In this document: positions 34,671 through 43,967 of the stretch, one piece after another
Layout: the number at the start of each line of letters is the position of its first letter
Position numbering within the stretch: position 1 is the first letter of the stretch
NCBI GenBank assembly: GCA_029881995.1
Contig: JAOULO010000001.1
Coordinates: 1 to 64,000 of the forward strand
Length of the DNA stretch: 64,000 nt
Direction: 5' to 3'
DNA from: Gammaproteobacteria bacterium
GTDB taxonomy: Bacteria > Pseudomonadota > Gammaproteobacteria > UBA6429 > Thiohalophilaceae
Program-made: the position numbers and the translations under genes
The notes under the pieces: model-generated
Database searches by the model: none
What the model was told of the DNA's origin: nothing
What the model saw: the letters and a program-made list of their open reading frames with translations, nothing else

Positions 34671-37493
34671 ATGGCCTGGCAGAAGCTGAATTTAATTGGT
34701 ATTGCTGTCCTCCTCTCAGCCTGTGAGGCTGAGCAACCACCACAGTTAATTGAAGCACTTGATGATAGGGAATATAGAATCGAAAAAAGAAAATCTCCTG
34801 ACATTACACGCGAGCAGGTTGTTAACAAATACCGTGAATTTATTGATTACGCCAGTGGCGAACCCATGTATGGTAATGCTATCCGTAGATTGGCAGATAT
34901 AGAGCTGGAGAGTGCAGAAACAGAAAATCTCACAGCAAACAATGATAAACAACTCGAAACTACCCGCCGCAAAATGGAAGCGGCAATCAGGATGTATGAA
35001 ACCTATCTAGATACTTACCCTCACCGGGAGAATGTTGACCTCATTCTATACCAGCTTGCCAAGGCATATGACCTGACAGGGGATTATCTCGGTACTCTCA
35101 ATACACTGACACGATTAGTCGATAACTACCCGGATAGCCGTCACTATATTGAATCTCAGTTTAGGCGCGGAGAAATGTTATTCTCACTCGGCCGTTATAA
35201 GACCTCTGAACAGGCTTATGAAAAGATCGTCAAACAAACAGAAAGTTCAATTTTTCGTGAAAAGGCCATGTTTAAATATGGCTGGGCCATGTTTAAACAA
35301 AGCAAGTTTACTCCAGCTCTGCATGCTTTCTTTGATATTATTGACAAAAAACACCAGGCAGGACTGATACAGGAAGCAAAACTCTCTCCTGAACTACCGC
35401 GTACAGAACAGGAGTTACTGGATGACCTCTTTCGCGTTGTCAGTCTTTCATTTACATACCAGAATGGTGCTAGCGGAATAAAACGTTACTTTACAGCATT
35501 TGGCTCAAGAAGTTATGAACCACTGGTATACTCACGACTGGCAACCACTTATCTAACAAAAGATAGATATACCGATGCTGCTGACACCTATCTGACTTTT
35601 GGCAATCACTACCCCAACAGTCTGCTTGCTCCCGACATGCACCAGGAAGCTATTAATATTTATAAAAACGGAAAATTTCCAAGCTTACAACTTGCGGCCA
35701 AAGCCAGTTTTATAAAACGTTACAATGTGAATGGAAAATACTGGGATGCACATGATATTTCTGTACGGCAAAAGCTAAGCCCACTACTCCAGACTCATAT
35801 TCGTGAGCTTGCCAATCACCATCATTCATTGGCAAGAAAAAGCAAAGGGAAAAATTCAAAATCAAAAAACTATACAAAAGCTGTCGCCTGGTACCGAACC
35901 TATATAAAGTCGTTTCCAGACGACACATCTACACCTGCGATACATTTTTTACTTGCTGAAGCATATGATGACTCAGGAAACTATGACCGTTCGATTATTG
36001 AATTTGAAAAAGTCGCTTATTCATATCCACTTCATAAGAAAAATGCTGAGGCTGGCTATGCTGCGTTAGTGGCTTATTCGAAACTAATTAAACAGAATGA
36101 AAAACGTAAACTTCACCAGCCTGAACTGATATCAAAAAATATTGAAAGTGCTCTGAAATTCAGCAGTAATTTTCCAGAACACAAACAAAAACCAACGGTT
36201 CTCACTCATACCTCAGAACAGCTTTTCAAGGCAAAAGACTACCCACGAGCCGTTGAAGCCGCACAAATAGTGATTGACTCACCACGTAGTACTAAACGCC
36301 AGTCTCTTACCGCCTATACCGTCATCGCCCATTCACAGTTTGCCTTACAGGACTATGCCGTCGCCGAACTTGCCTATCAGGAGGCGCTAAGCAGGCTTTC
36401 TAAAAAAAGCACCAGTTACAAAGAACTACAGAATAAACTGGCTGCGTCTATATATAAACAGGGTGAAAAAAGTAAACAGGAGGGTAAGTTGGCTCTTGCT
36501 GCAGAGCATTTCATGAGGCTTGGCGTACTTGTCCCCACTTCAAAATTTCGTGCTACAGCTGAATATGATGCTGCAGCAATTTACATTCAACAACAAAACT
36601 GGAAACAGGCAGAGAAAATATTAATTGGTTTTCGGAAAAAATATCCTCGAAATAAAAAATATCGCCTTGGGATAACTGAAAAACTGGCCACGGTCTATTC
36701 CAAGACAGGCAAGCCACTTAAAGCCGCCAGAGAGATGGAAGAACTTGCCAGCCTGTCAGGTAAATCTTCGGCTTACAAACAGGATATGCTTTGGCAAGCC
36801 GCCACCCTTTATCAAGATGGAAAGAAGAACAAGGATGCAACTCGCCTTTATAGAAAATTTGTAAAATCATATCCTGGACAATATCCTGAGTCTATTGAAG
36901 CCCGTTATCAGATAGCGATGCATCATAAGGACTTGAAGCAACCCCGAAAACAGGTCTACTGGTTGAAAGAAACTGTCAAAGCCGAGAGACGTGCTGGTAA
37001 GAAAAGTAATGAACGAACTAAGTTTCTGGCTGCCCAGTCAAGTCTGACTCTGGCTTATCCTTTAATGACAAATTATCGTAAAACAGCTCTGGTCATCCCC
37101 TTGAAAAAAAGTTTGAAACGAAAAAAATCACTTATGGAAAAAACCATCAAGGCATACCAGCATGCAATGAATTATCGAGTGGCTGATATCACAACATCCG
37201 CCACCTACCATATAGCTGAAATTTATCATGACTTTTCTCGTTCACTCCTTAAATCTCAACGCCCCAAAGGATTATCAAATGAGGAACTGGAACAATACGA
37301 CATCCTGCTCGAGGAACAGGCCTTCCCATTTGAGGAAAAAGCAATCAAGATTCACAGCTCGAATATAAAACATACGAAAGATGGAATTTACGATAAGTGG
37401 ATAAAGCGCAGTCTAAAACAATTAAGTCAATTACAACCTATACGTTATGCCAAGTTTGAAAAAGGTGCAAATTATGCTGAAGACCTTCATTAA
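34671..37493 (+). CDS. large TPR-repeat lipoprotein
   Basis: A 940-residue lipoprotein; the lipobox 'LLSAC' places the acylated cysteine near residue 18. Many TPR/Sel1-like units follow over almost the whole length. Examples are 'QFRRGEMLFSLGRYKTSEQA' near 165, 'FLLAEAYDDSGNYDRSIIEF' near 425 and 'AEYDAAAIYIQQQNWKQAEK' near 640. The protein would form a long superhelix under the outer membrane. The adjoining ATG follows the upstream TAA without a gap, and the next gene overlaps its end by 20 bases, so all three TPR genes are coupled. It resembles the large TPR subunits of Glt/Nfs-type systems. Confidence 0.78.
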   Translation: MAWQKLNLIGIAVLLSACEAEQPPQLIEALDDREYRIEKRKSPDITREQVVNKYREFIDYASGEPMYGNAIRRLADIELESAETENLTANNDKQLETTRRKMEAAIRMYETYLDTYPHRENVDLILYQLAKAYDLTGDYLGTLNTLTRLVDNYPDSRHYIESQFRRGEMLFSLGRYKTSEQAYEKIVKQTESSIFREKAMFKYGWAMFKQSKFTPALHAFFDIIDKKHQAGLIQEAKLSPELPRTEQELLDDLFRVVSLSFTYQNGASGIKRYFTAFGSRSYEPLVYSRLATTYLTKDRYTDAADTYLTFGNHYPNSLLAPDMHQEAINIYKNGKFPSLQLAAKASFIKRYNVNGKYWDAHDISVRQKLSPLLQTHIRELANHHHSLARKSKGKNSKSKNYTKAVAWYRTYIKSFPDDTSTPAIHFLLAEAYDDSGNYDRSIIEFEKVAYSYPLHKKNAEAGYAALVAYSKLIKQNEKRKLHQPELISKNIESALKFSSNFPEHKQKPTVLTHTSEQLFKAKDYPRAVEAAQIVIDSPRSTKRQSLTAYTVIAHSQFALQDYAVAELAYQEALSRLSKKSTSYKELQNKLAASIYKQGEKSKQEGKLALAAEHFMRLGVLVPTSKFRATAEYDAAAIYIQQQNWKQAEKILIGFRKKYPRNKKYRLGITEKLATVYSKTGKPLKAAREMEELASLSGKSSAYKQDMLWQAATLYQDGKKNKDATRLYRKFVKSYPGQYPESIEARYQIAMHHKDLKQPRKQVYWLKETVKAERRAGKKSNERTKFLAAQSSLTLAYPLMTNYRKTALVIPLKKSLKRKKSLMEKTIKAYQHAMNYRVADITTSATYHIAEIYHDFSRSLLKSQRPKGLSNEELEQYDILLEEQAFPFEEKAIKIHSSNIKHTKDGIYDKWIKRSLKQLSQLQPIRYAKFEKGANYAEDLH

Positions 37494-38079
37494 ACTCCAG
37501 ATTACACTCTACATTCTTGGCATAAGCCTGCTTTCTGGTTGTGTTTCATTAGATAGTGCTACTCAACCCGAGGTAGCTGAGCATATTAAACTTGCTTACC
37601 AAACAGCACTTATTTCTATGAAAAAAGGAAAATACAAACTCGCGATTAAACAGTTTAATAAAATCATTAAACAACAACCTGGACTGGCAGGACCACATAC
37701 CAATCTCGGCATCATTTACCTAAAGAAAAAATCTCTGGATAAGGCTAGACAGTCCTTAGAAAAAGCCATTGAACTCAACAAGCAAAGTACTATTGCCTAT
37801 AACCATCTCGGTATCGTATATCGTAACATGGGACGTTTTGATGATGCTGAGCAAGCATATTTAAAAGCCATTGAGATCAATACCAGTTATGATTATGCTC
37901 ATCTCAATTTGGGTATACTTTATGACCTCTACAAATCTGATGGCAACAAAGCCATTAACCATTACCAACAGTATTTAAAATTAAGCAACAAACCCGATAA
38001 AATGGTTGAAAAGTGGATTGTCGATATCCAGAGGCAGAATAAAACTGCTGCAAGTAACGCAAAGGAGACACCAGGATGA
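37474..38079 (+). CDS. small TPR lipoprotein
   Basis: About 201 residues. The lipobox is 'LLSGC' (cysteine near residue 23), then three to four canonical TPRs: 'AYQTALISMKKGKYKLAIKQ', 'THLGIIYLKKKSLDKA'-type, 'AYNHLGIVYRNMGRFDDAEQ' and 'AHLNLGILYDLYKSDGNKA'. PilF-like arrangement, but the operon points to the Tol-like machine. ATG 37474 (rather than 37447) starts the signal peptide. Its end overlaps the next gene by four bases. Confidence 0.8.
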   Translation: MLKTFIKLQITLYILGISLLSGCVSLDSATQPEVAEHIKLAYQTALISMKKGKYKLAIKQFNKIIKQQPGLAGPHTNLGIIYLKKKSLDKARQSLEKAIELNKQSTIAYNHLGIVYRNMGRFDDAEQAYLKAIEINTSYDYAHLNLGILYDLYKSDGNKAINHYQQYLKLSNKPDKMVEKWIVDIQRQNKTAASNAKETPG

Positions 38080-38348
38080 GAAATAAACTATTCCTAAGTA
38101 TCCTGTTTATACTGGTCTCTCCGCTAGCCCATGCAGAGCGAATTATTATGCAGGGGACTGCCGTAATTGGAAATCAGGAATTACCAAAAGTCCTTTATAT
38201 TGTGCCATGGCAGAAATCTGAATTACCGGATCTCAGTGACCCTCCACTTGAGAGCTTGATTGATGAAGCCTTAGCCCCCATTGATCGTAATGTTTTTAGA
38301 AGGCAAGTAGAATACTATCGGGTGCTGAGTGGATCTGAAAACCAATAG
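38076..38348 (+). CDS. small exported protein of the TPR/Tol-like operon
   Basis: A 90-residue protein with a signal peptide ending 'LAHA' near residue 20, leaving a mature part of about 70 residues with 'KVLYIVPWQKSELPDL'. No family recognised. The start ATG overlaps the upstream stop (ATGA), which ties it to the TPR genes. A 163-base gap separates it from the TolQ-like gene. Confidence 0.65.
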   Translation: MRNKLFLSILFILVSPLAHAERIIMQGTAVIGNQELPKVLYIVPWQKSELPDLSDPPLESLIDEALAPIDRNVFRRQVEYYRVLSGSENQ

Positions 38349-38511
38349 AATGAGAACCAGTAAACGTTATTACGCCACATGGCACACTAAATTAATGCTA
38401 CAAATTAATGGGTCTGGCAACAAACTTATGGAGTCTGGTATTCTAAATTACTTTAGTTACAGATTATTCCAAGGCTTAGATATTTAATAAATTCCACGTC
38501 AGGAGCGAGGT

Positions 38512-39150
38512 ATGTTTACAAGCATTGTAAAATTTTTTCAGGATGGTGGTCCATTCATGTACCCCATCATGGTTGTTCTGGCAATTGGCCTTGCCATTGC
38601 TATAGAACGTTATATGTACCTGTCGATGGCTAAACGCCAGAACCGGAAATTTATGAAACAACTCTTACCACTCTTACAGCGTGGTGATTATCAACAGGCT
38701 TATGGAATTACCGGCAAATCAAACCAGGCCATATGCCGTATGTTATCGCAGGGTCTTTCTCGTTATCAGTCAGCCACTGACAGGGATGATATCGAAGCGG
38801 CTATGGAAGAAAGTATGATGGAGGCTATTCCACGTTTGGAAAAACGCACCCATTACCTGGCAACCTTTGCCAATATCGCAACACTACTCGGTCTGCTGGG
38901 AACCATTATTGGTTTAATCAAGGCATTTACCGCTGTTGCCCAGGTTGACCCTGCAATGAAGGCCGAGATTCTATCTACCAGTATCTCTGTCGCCATGAAT
39001 ACAACCGCTTTTGGACTTATGGTTGCCATCCCTCTATTGTTATTCTTTGCTGTACTGCAAACCAAAACAACGGAAATTATCGATAGTCTGGAGATGGCCG
39101 TCGTGAAATTTGTCAATCTGATGATGCAGCGTAAATCGCCAGGTAACTAA
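38512..39150 (+). CDS. TolQ/ExbB/AglR-family proton-channel motor protein
   Basis: A 212-residue inner-membrane protein with three membrane segments: about 17-37 ('YPIMVVLAIGLAIAIERYMY'), about 118-140 in 'ATLLGLLGTIIGLIKAF', and about 160-185 in 'AFGLMVAIPLLLFFAVL'. The order 'LGLLGTVxGMIxAF' and 'SISVAMNTTAFGLMVAIP' is diagnostic for the MotA/TolQ/ExbB family. With two ExbD-type genes immediately downstream it forms a motor like AglRQS. GAGCGAGG before ATG 38512 supports the start. Confidence 0.9.
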   Translation: MFTSIVKFFQDGGPFMYPIMVVLAIGLAIAIERYMYLSMAKRQNRKFMKQLLPLLQRGDYQQAYGITGKSNQAICRMLSQGLSRYQSATDRDDIEAAMEESMMEAIPRLEKRTHYLATFANIATLLGLLGTIIGLIKAFTAVAQVDPAMKAEILSTSISVAMNTTAFGLMVAIPLLLFFAVLQTKTTEIIDSLEMAVVKFVNLMMQRKSPGN

Positions 39151-39155
39151 TCATC

Positions 39156-39644
39156 ATGCGACGTCGGCGTATCCGTAGACCGGAAAAATCAACAGAACTG
39201 AGTATTACGGCCTTCATGAATTTGATGGTCATACTCGTTCCATTTCTGTTGATGACAGCTGTTTTCAGCCACATGACGATACTTGATCTCAATTTACCCA
39301 ACCCAGATGAAGCAGGTTCAAACAGTAAAAAAGCTGCTTTCGATCTGAAAATAATAGTTAGAAAATCTTCTCTAACTGTAATGGATGGAAGAGCTGTTAT
39401 AAAGACTATCCCTCTACATAAGGGACAGCACAATTTCAAAATACTTTCCAAAGTCCTGATGCAGGTGAAAACGAAATATCAGAACAAACAAGCCATAACA
39501 ATTTTGTCTGAGCCTCGAATCCCATACGAAATTCTTGTTGGAACCATGGATGCAGCTCGTTCTTTCTTCACATTCCAGGAAGGAAGTATCATTGAAGCAG
39601 AGTTATTTCCAGAAATATCTATCGGTGATGCACCGAGAAAATAG
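39156..39644 (+). CDS. ExbD/TolR-type protein lacking the channel aspartate
   Basis: A 162-residue protein with a basic N-terminus, one membrane segment (about 20-40) and a periplasmic domain. In ExbD/TolR the membrane helix starts with a conserved proton-carrying Asp ('T-P-F-I-D'). Here the matching segment reads 'SITAFMNLMVILVPFLLM', with Asn22 in that place. The partner gene downstream keeps its Asp. This subunit may therefore be structural rather than proton-conducting. Gap of five bases after the TolQ-like gene. Confidence 0.82.
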   Translation: MRRRRIRRPEKSTELSITAFMNLMVILVPFLLMTAVFSHMTILDLNLPNPDEAGSNSKKAAFDLKIIVRKSSLTVMDGRAVIKTIPLHKGQHNFKILSKVLMQVKTKYQNKQAITILSEPRIPYEILVGTMDAARSFFTFQEGSIIEAELFPEISIGDAPRK

Positions 39645-39653
39645 AGTCAAAAT

Positions 39654-40160
39654 ATGAAAGAAACCAGACGCACAATCAGAATGGAGCGACACCATAAACG
39701 TCGGAGTGACAGATCAGCTTCACTAAATATGGTTTCCCTGATGGATATCTTTACCATACTGGTCTTCTTTTTACTTGTCAGTGCTGCTGACTCTGAGGTT
39801 CTACCCAGCCCAAAAGCGATCAAATTACCAGAATCAACAACTGATAAAAGACCAAAAGAAAATATCATTATTATGGTCAACAATAGTGACCTTTTACTAC
39901 AGGGTAAATTTATTGCAGATACCCGCCAGGTTATGAAAAACCAAAAACCTGTCATAGCAGATCTAATACAGCAATTAATAATACTCGATGAGGAATCTCG
40001 CAAAATAAAAGGTGAAAAACCTGCCTCAAAGCGTGGTGTCACCATTATGGGTGATAAACAATTGCATTATCAGCTCCTGAAAAAGATCATGCTAAGTTGT
40101 GCGACAGCAAAATATTCCAATATTTCTCTTGCCGTGATGCAAAAGACACCGGAGCAATAG
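39654..40160 (+). CDS. ExbD/TolR-type motor protein with intact aspartate
   Basis: A 168-residue protein with a cytoplasmic basic segment, one membrane helix 'VSLMDIFTILVFFLLV' and a periplasmic part. Asp31 stands at the position of the proton-binding Asp of ExbD/TolR. It is the second ExbD in the operon, matching the TolQ-TolR-TolR composition known for AglRQS of Myxococcus. Gap of nine bases to the previous gene and six to the next. Confidence 0.85.
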   Translation: MKETRRTIRMERHHKRRSDRSASLNMVSLMDIFTILVFFLLVSAADSEVLPSPKAIKLPESTTDKRPKENIIIMVNNSDLLLQGKFIADTRQVMKNQKPVIADLIQQLIILDEESRKIKGEKPASKRGVTIMGDKQLHYQLLKKIMLSCATAKYSNISLAVMQKTPEQ

Positions 40161-40166
40161 TTAACT

Positions 40167-41057
40167 ATGGCTACGATGAACATGTACTGGAATGATCCCA
40201 TACTACCCTGGTCTGAGACAGAGAACGACCAGCGTTATAAAAAGATACTGCGTTTCACACTGATCTTCTTTGTAGTGGCCAGTTTGATAATTCCATTTTT
40301 GCCTGTCCCAGAAACTGAAAAGAAAAAACTTGAACAGGTATCACCTCGTCTTGCCAAACTCATCATAGAAAAGAAAAAGCAGAAGCCCCCAGCACCCAAG
40401 GTCAAACCACGCATTGTTAAGAAGAAAGTAACCCCAAAAGCATCTAAAAAAACCAAAATTGCCAGAAAAAAAGCTCAACAGAGTGGCTTGATGGCGATGA
40501 GAAAAGAACTTGCTGCTCTACAAGATGCATTTGATATGTCAGCCCTGAACGATTCGACGCCACTCTCTAAGGCTGATACGAGTAGGACGACAACCAGTAA
40601 ACGTTCATCTGCAGAAAAATCCGCCAAAAAAGGTAGCGGCGGTATTAACACAAGCTCACTCTCAACGAAAACAGGCGGCACAGGTTTATCTGGACGTTCC
40701 AGGACTGCCGTCACCAGCGATATTGGTAGCGGTGGAGGTAGTGGAAAATTCAGGGAAGCCAGTAAAAAAGTCCGAACAGAAGAAGAAATTGCTCTGGTTT
40801 TTGAAAAAAATAAGGGTGCAATATTCAGCCTTTATAATCGTGCACTAAGAAAAGACCCCACCCTGCAGGGAAAAGTTGTGCTTGAGTTAACTATTAATGC
40901 CAGCGGAAAGGTAACAAAGTGTAAAATTATCTCAAGTGAACTTAATAACAAATCATTAGAAAGAAAACTTATCGCCCGTGTAAAATTATTCCGCTTCTCG
41001 GCTAAACAGGTGAAATCCACGACGGTAACTTATCCCATCGATTTTTTACCTTCTTAA
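40167..41057 (+). CDS. AgmX/PglI (GltG/GltJ-like) TonB-type protein
   Basis: A 296-residue protein with one membrane helix (about 30-48, 'FTLIFFVVASLIIPFLPV'), a long Lys/Pro-rich then Ser/Gly-rich periplasmic stalk, and a C-terminal domain (about 205-296). The C-terminal domain starts 'EEEIALVFEKNKGAIFSLYN' and has 'LQGKVVLELTINASGKVTKC', diagnostic of the AgmX/PglI C-terminal (TonB-like) domain. Such proteins carry force from a TolQR motor across the periplasm in Glt-type gliding or Nfs spore-coat systems. It ends the motor operon; a CRP-like site follows 35 bases later. Confidence 0.88.
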   Translation: MATMNMYWNDPILPWSETENDQRYKKILRFTLIFFVVASLIIPFLPVPETEKKKLEQVSPRLAKLIIEKKKQKPPAPKVKPRIVKKKVTPKASKKTKIARKKAQQSGLMAMRKELAALQDAFDMSALNDSTPLSKADTSRTTTSKRSSAEKSAKKGSGGINTSSLSTKTGGTGLSGRSRTAVTSDIGSGGGSGKFREASKKVRTEEEIALVFEKNKGAIFSLYNRALRKDPTLQGKVVLELTINASGKVTKCKIISSELNNKSLERKLIARVKLFRFSAKQVKSTTVTYPIDFLPS

Positions 41058-41092
41058 TGGTTAATTTTTGACCATCAAGTGAATTCTTCATT

Positions 41093-41108
41093 TGTGAGAC
41101 TAATCACA
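41093..41108. promoter_or_regulatory. perfect CRP-type site upstream of cyclic-nucleotide protein gene
   Basis: TGTGA-GACTAA-TCACA matches the CRP/Vfr consensus exactly. TATAAA at 41136-41141 could be the -10 element. With a start point near 41148 the site would be centred near -47, close to class II geometry. The downstream gene starts at 41229. Confidence 0.65.
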
Positions 41109-41228
41109 CCAATATTGTAGTGCCTGAGCTATCTTTATAAATGGATAGGTAGCTTGATTTAATCGCTTGCCTTGAGGCAAGTCTAACATCGGTTTTCTTA
41201 ATCGTTATCCTGATAAACACCAATAATA

Positions 41229-43967
41229 ATGGCGGCACTTAACAAGGCAATTGATAAACAATCGCTAAAGGGTTTTAGCCCTTTGGGAAAACTCACCCCT
41301 GATAAAATTGATGAGATAATCACTAAGTCAAGGGTTGAGAATGTTCCTGCTGGCCGAGTCATATGTCGTCAAGGCGATGCGAATAATCAGAAAATTTATC
41401 TCCTCTCAGGGCAAGTAGAGTTAAGCACCCCAGGGAAAAGTCGTAAAAAAACTATAAAAAGTAAGTCCGTTGAGGCCAAGTTTCCTCTTGCGGATGATTT
41501 TCCAAGAAAATCCACCGCCAGGGCAAAAATCGCTTCCAGCCTGTTATATATAGATGCCAGCCTCCTGGAAATTCTTCTAGATGATAACCCCTCCGGGGAA
41601 TATGAAGTCACTGAAATAAGCGTAAATGATCACAGTACCGACTGGATGATGCGTTTTCTTCAATCTAGAACTTTTCTGAGACTACCCACTGAAAATATCC
41701 AGAAAGTCCTGATGTCTATGGAAGAAATCCATAGCTTCAAAGGTGACCGGATTGTTACCCAGGGTGATGACGGTGACTATTACTACATTATCAAAAAAGG
41801 CCAATGTACGGTTTCTCGAAAACCCGCTGAAAAAGTCGACGAGGTACGTCTTGCTACATTATCTCAAGGTGATGGCTTTGGTGAAGAGTCACTCATAACC
41901 CATGGGAAACGTAATGCGACAGTAACCATGCTCGAAAACGGTACCTTGATGAGGTTAAAGAAGGATGACTTTTTAACGCTTCTCGTTAAACCCTTAATCA
42001 GAAATGTCCATATAAATAGTTTAAAGAGTTCATTATATAAGGACTCTATCATTATTGATGTTCGTAGCAATGATGATTTTAAGCTGAACCACCTCAATGA
42101 TTCGAGACATATACCACTGTCCATGATGCGGCTTCGCATTCCTACACTTGATCACTCACGGCAATATCTAATTTATTCTAATAATAAGGATGATGCCAGC
42201 GCTGCAGCCTTTTTGCTGGCCCAACATGGTATTAATTCTAGTGTTATTTTGGGTAATCTGGAACAGGCTACTACGGTACTTCAAGCTGAACTACCTGATA
42301 CCACAAAGACTAAATCTGAACCAGCCACGGTTATTCCGATTTCAACTGGACAGCCCACAGTGCCAAATGTTGCTGAGCCAGTTAAACTAGAAAAGCTTAC
42401 AGTCGAACTGGAAGCAAAAACAATAACTGAAGAATCATCAAAAATTACTCCCGCTCCAAAAGAATCAACTGATAATACAGCCATTTCACAACAATCTATT
42501 TCATCTGAAGACCAGAATAAACAAAATGAGGAAATAGAAAAACTCAGAAAAGAAGCAGAATACCAGGTTCAAAAAATGCTTTCTGAAGCTGAGTCTATCA
42601 AGGAATCTGCCATTAAAGAGGCAACACTGTTGAAGCAAAAACTTCAACACGAAGAATCTAGCAAACTTCGAAGTGAATTAGAGCATACTCGCCGGAAGGC
42701 TGAGGATGCAATCAGCAGAAGTGAACGCCTAGCCAAAGAAATCAGGCAACAGGCTGAAAAGGATAGTAGCGAAATTCGGCAACAGGCTCTACATGATGCT
42801 GAAAAGTTACGCTTTGAAATTGAGCAGCTTCGCCAAAAAGAAATTCAAATGAAGTCTCAGCTGGATTCAGAGATCTTTCGATTAAAACAAGTAGCAGCAG
42901 AAGAGGCACGACAGCTTGCACTACAGGAGGCTAACAAAGCCCGACTGGCTGCAGAAGAAGCCGCGATTCTTGCCAAGCAAACAGCGCTTTTGGAAGCAGA
43001 GGAAACTAGGGAGAAAGCCAAACAGGAGGCTGAGCTAGCCAGATCAGAAGCTCTGCGTGAAGCCGAAAAAACTTTAAAATCTGCAGAACAAGCAGCCATT
43101 AAAGCGCAAGAAAAGGCTGATCAGCTCACAGACGAGGCCAAAGCTATTGAACGTGAAGCTGAACAAGCACGGATTAAAGCTGCAAAAGAAGCTCATGATA
43201 TAAGACAGGCTGCATTAAATGAAGCTGAGGCAATTAAACAGGCAGCCCTTCTTGAAGGTCAACGCTTAAAACAACAACATTCCAAAAAAGATGTATCCAT
43301 TATCAAACACGATAATATTTTCGACCTTGACGAAGATATCAGCCCAGTCTCTGAACCCATTATGCCATTTGCAGATGAAGATTCAATGGCCATGGAAATG
43401 GCAAATGAGATTCGAGAAAAACTGCTTGAGGCTGAACAACAACGGATTGAAAATGAAAACAAAGCTAGGTCGGAGTCTCAACAACAGGATGTGAAAGTCA
43501 GGAAATTAACAGGCAAAACGATCCTTGAAACAGCAACAGAAATGTTTGTCTTTAAAGAGCCAAAGACACCTCAGACATATGTAAGAACATTCAATGATCA
43601 CATCAATACTGGCACTTTTGAACTAGAGCCAGTAGAAGAAAAAAAGACCGTAGAACAACTCACAAATAAGCCTGCTGTCAAACCTAAAAGCATCAAGTCA
43701 TCTCTATCAAATACCCTTCATGTACCCAACTTTTCAGTTGATAATCCTCCTGAAAAACCAAGTTATAAAAGAAGTCTGTTAACAGTTTCAATCAGCATAT
43801 TTCTCGTTATAACTCTCAGTCTGGTGGCCTACACAACAAAAATACAGATCAATTTCACTGAAGTTGATGCCCTGGTTAATCAGGAAACTATAGAATCTAA
43901 AGAAGAAACAGTAAAACAGAATGCTAGAAAAGAGTTTCGAAATAAACTATCAATAATAAAGCCTTAG
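41229..43967 (+). CDS. membrane-anchored protein with two cNMP-binding domains, rhodanese-like domain and coiled coil
   Basis: A 912-residue protein. CNB domain 1 (about 15-120) has a degraded phosphate-binding cassette. CNB domain 2 (about 135-245) keeps it: 'GFGEESLITHGKRNATVTM', with Glu and Arg in place. A rhodanese-like domain (about 270-350, 'IIIDVRSNDDFKLNHLNDSR') has Ser where the catalytic Cys would be ('YLIYSNNKDD'). A coiled coil rich in Ala, Glu, Lys and Gln spans about 430-700. One membrane helix is near 849-871 and a short end faces the periplasm. It probably senses cAMP or c-di-GMP in the cytoplasm and acts on the neighbouring motor. No canonical ribosome binding site; start assigned at the first ATG. 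Confidence 0.82.
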   Translation: MAALNKAIDKQSLKGFSPLGKLTPDKIDEIITKSRVENVPAGRVICRQGDANNQKIYLLSGQVELSTPGKSRKKTIKSKSVEAKFPLADDFPRKSTARAKIASSLLYIDASLLEILLDDNPSGEYEVTEISVNDHSTDWMMRFLQSRTFLRLPTENIQKVLMSMEEIHSFKGDRIVTQGDDGDYYYIIKKGQCTVSRKPAEKVDEVRLATLSQGDGFGEESLITHGKRNATVTMLENGTLMRLKKDDFLTLLVKPLIRNVHINSLKSSLYKDSIIIDVRSNDDFKLNHLNDSRHIPLSMMRLRIPTLDHSRQYLIYSNNKDDASAAAFLLAQHGINSSVILGNLEQATTVLQAELPDTTKTKSEPATVIPISTGQPTVPNVAEPVKLEKLTVELEAKTITEESSKITPAPKESTDNTAISQQSISSEDQNKQNEEIEKLRKEAEYQVQKMLSEAESIKESAIKEATLLKQKLQHEESSKLRSELEHTRRKAEDAISRSERLAKEIRQQAEKDSSEIRQQALHDAEKLRFEIEQLRQKEIQMKSQLDSEIFRLKQVAAEEARQLALQEANKARLAAEEAAILAKQTALLEAEETREKAKQEAELARSEALREAEKTLKSAEQAAIKAQEKADQLTDEAKAIEREAEQARIKAAKEAHDIRQAALNEAEAIKQAALLEGQRLKQQHSKKDVSIIKHDNIFDLDEDISPVSEPIMPFADEDSMAMEMANEIREKLLEAEQQRIENENKARSESQQQDVKVRKLTGKTILETATEMFVFKEPKTPQTYVRTFNDHINTGTFELEPVEEKKTVEQLTNKPAVKPKSIKSSLSNTLHVPNFSVDNPPEKPSYKRSLLTVSISIFLVITLSLVAYTTKIQINFTEVDALVNQETIESKEETVKQNARKEFRNKLSIIKP

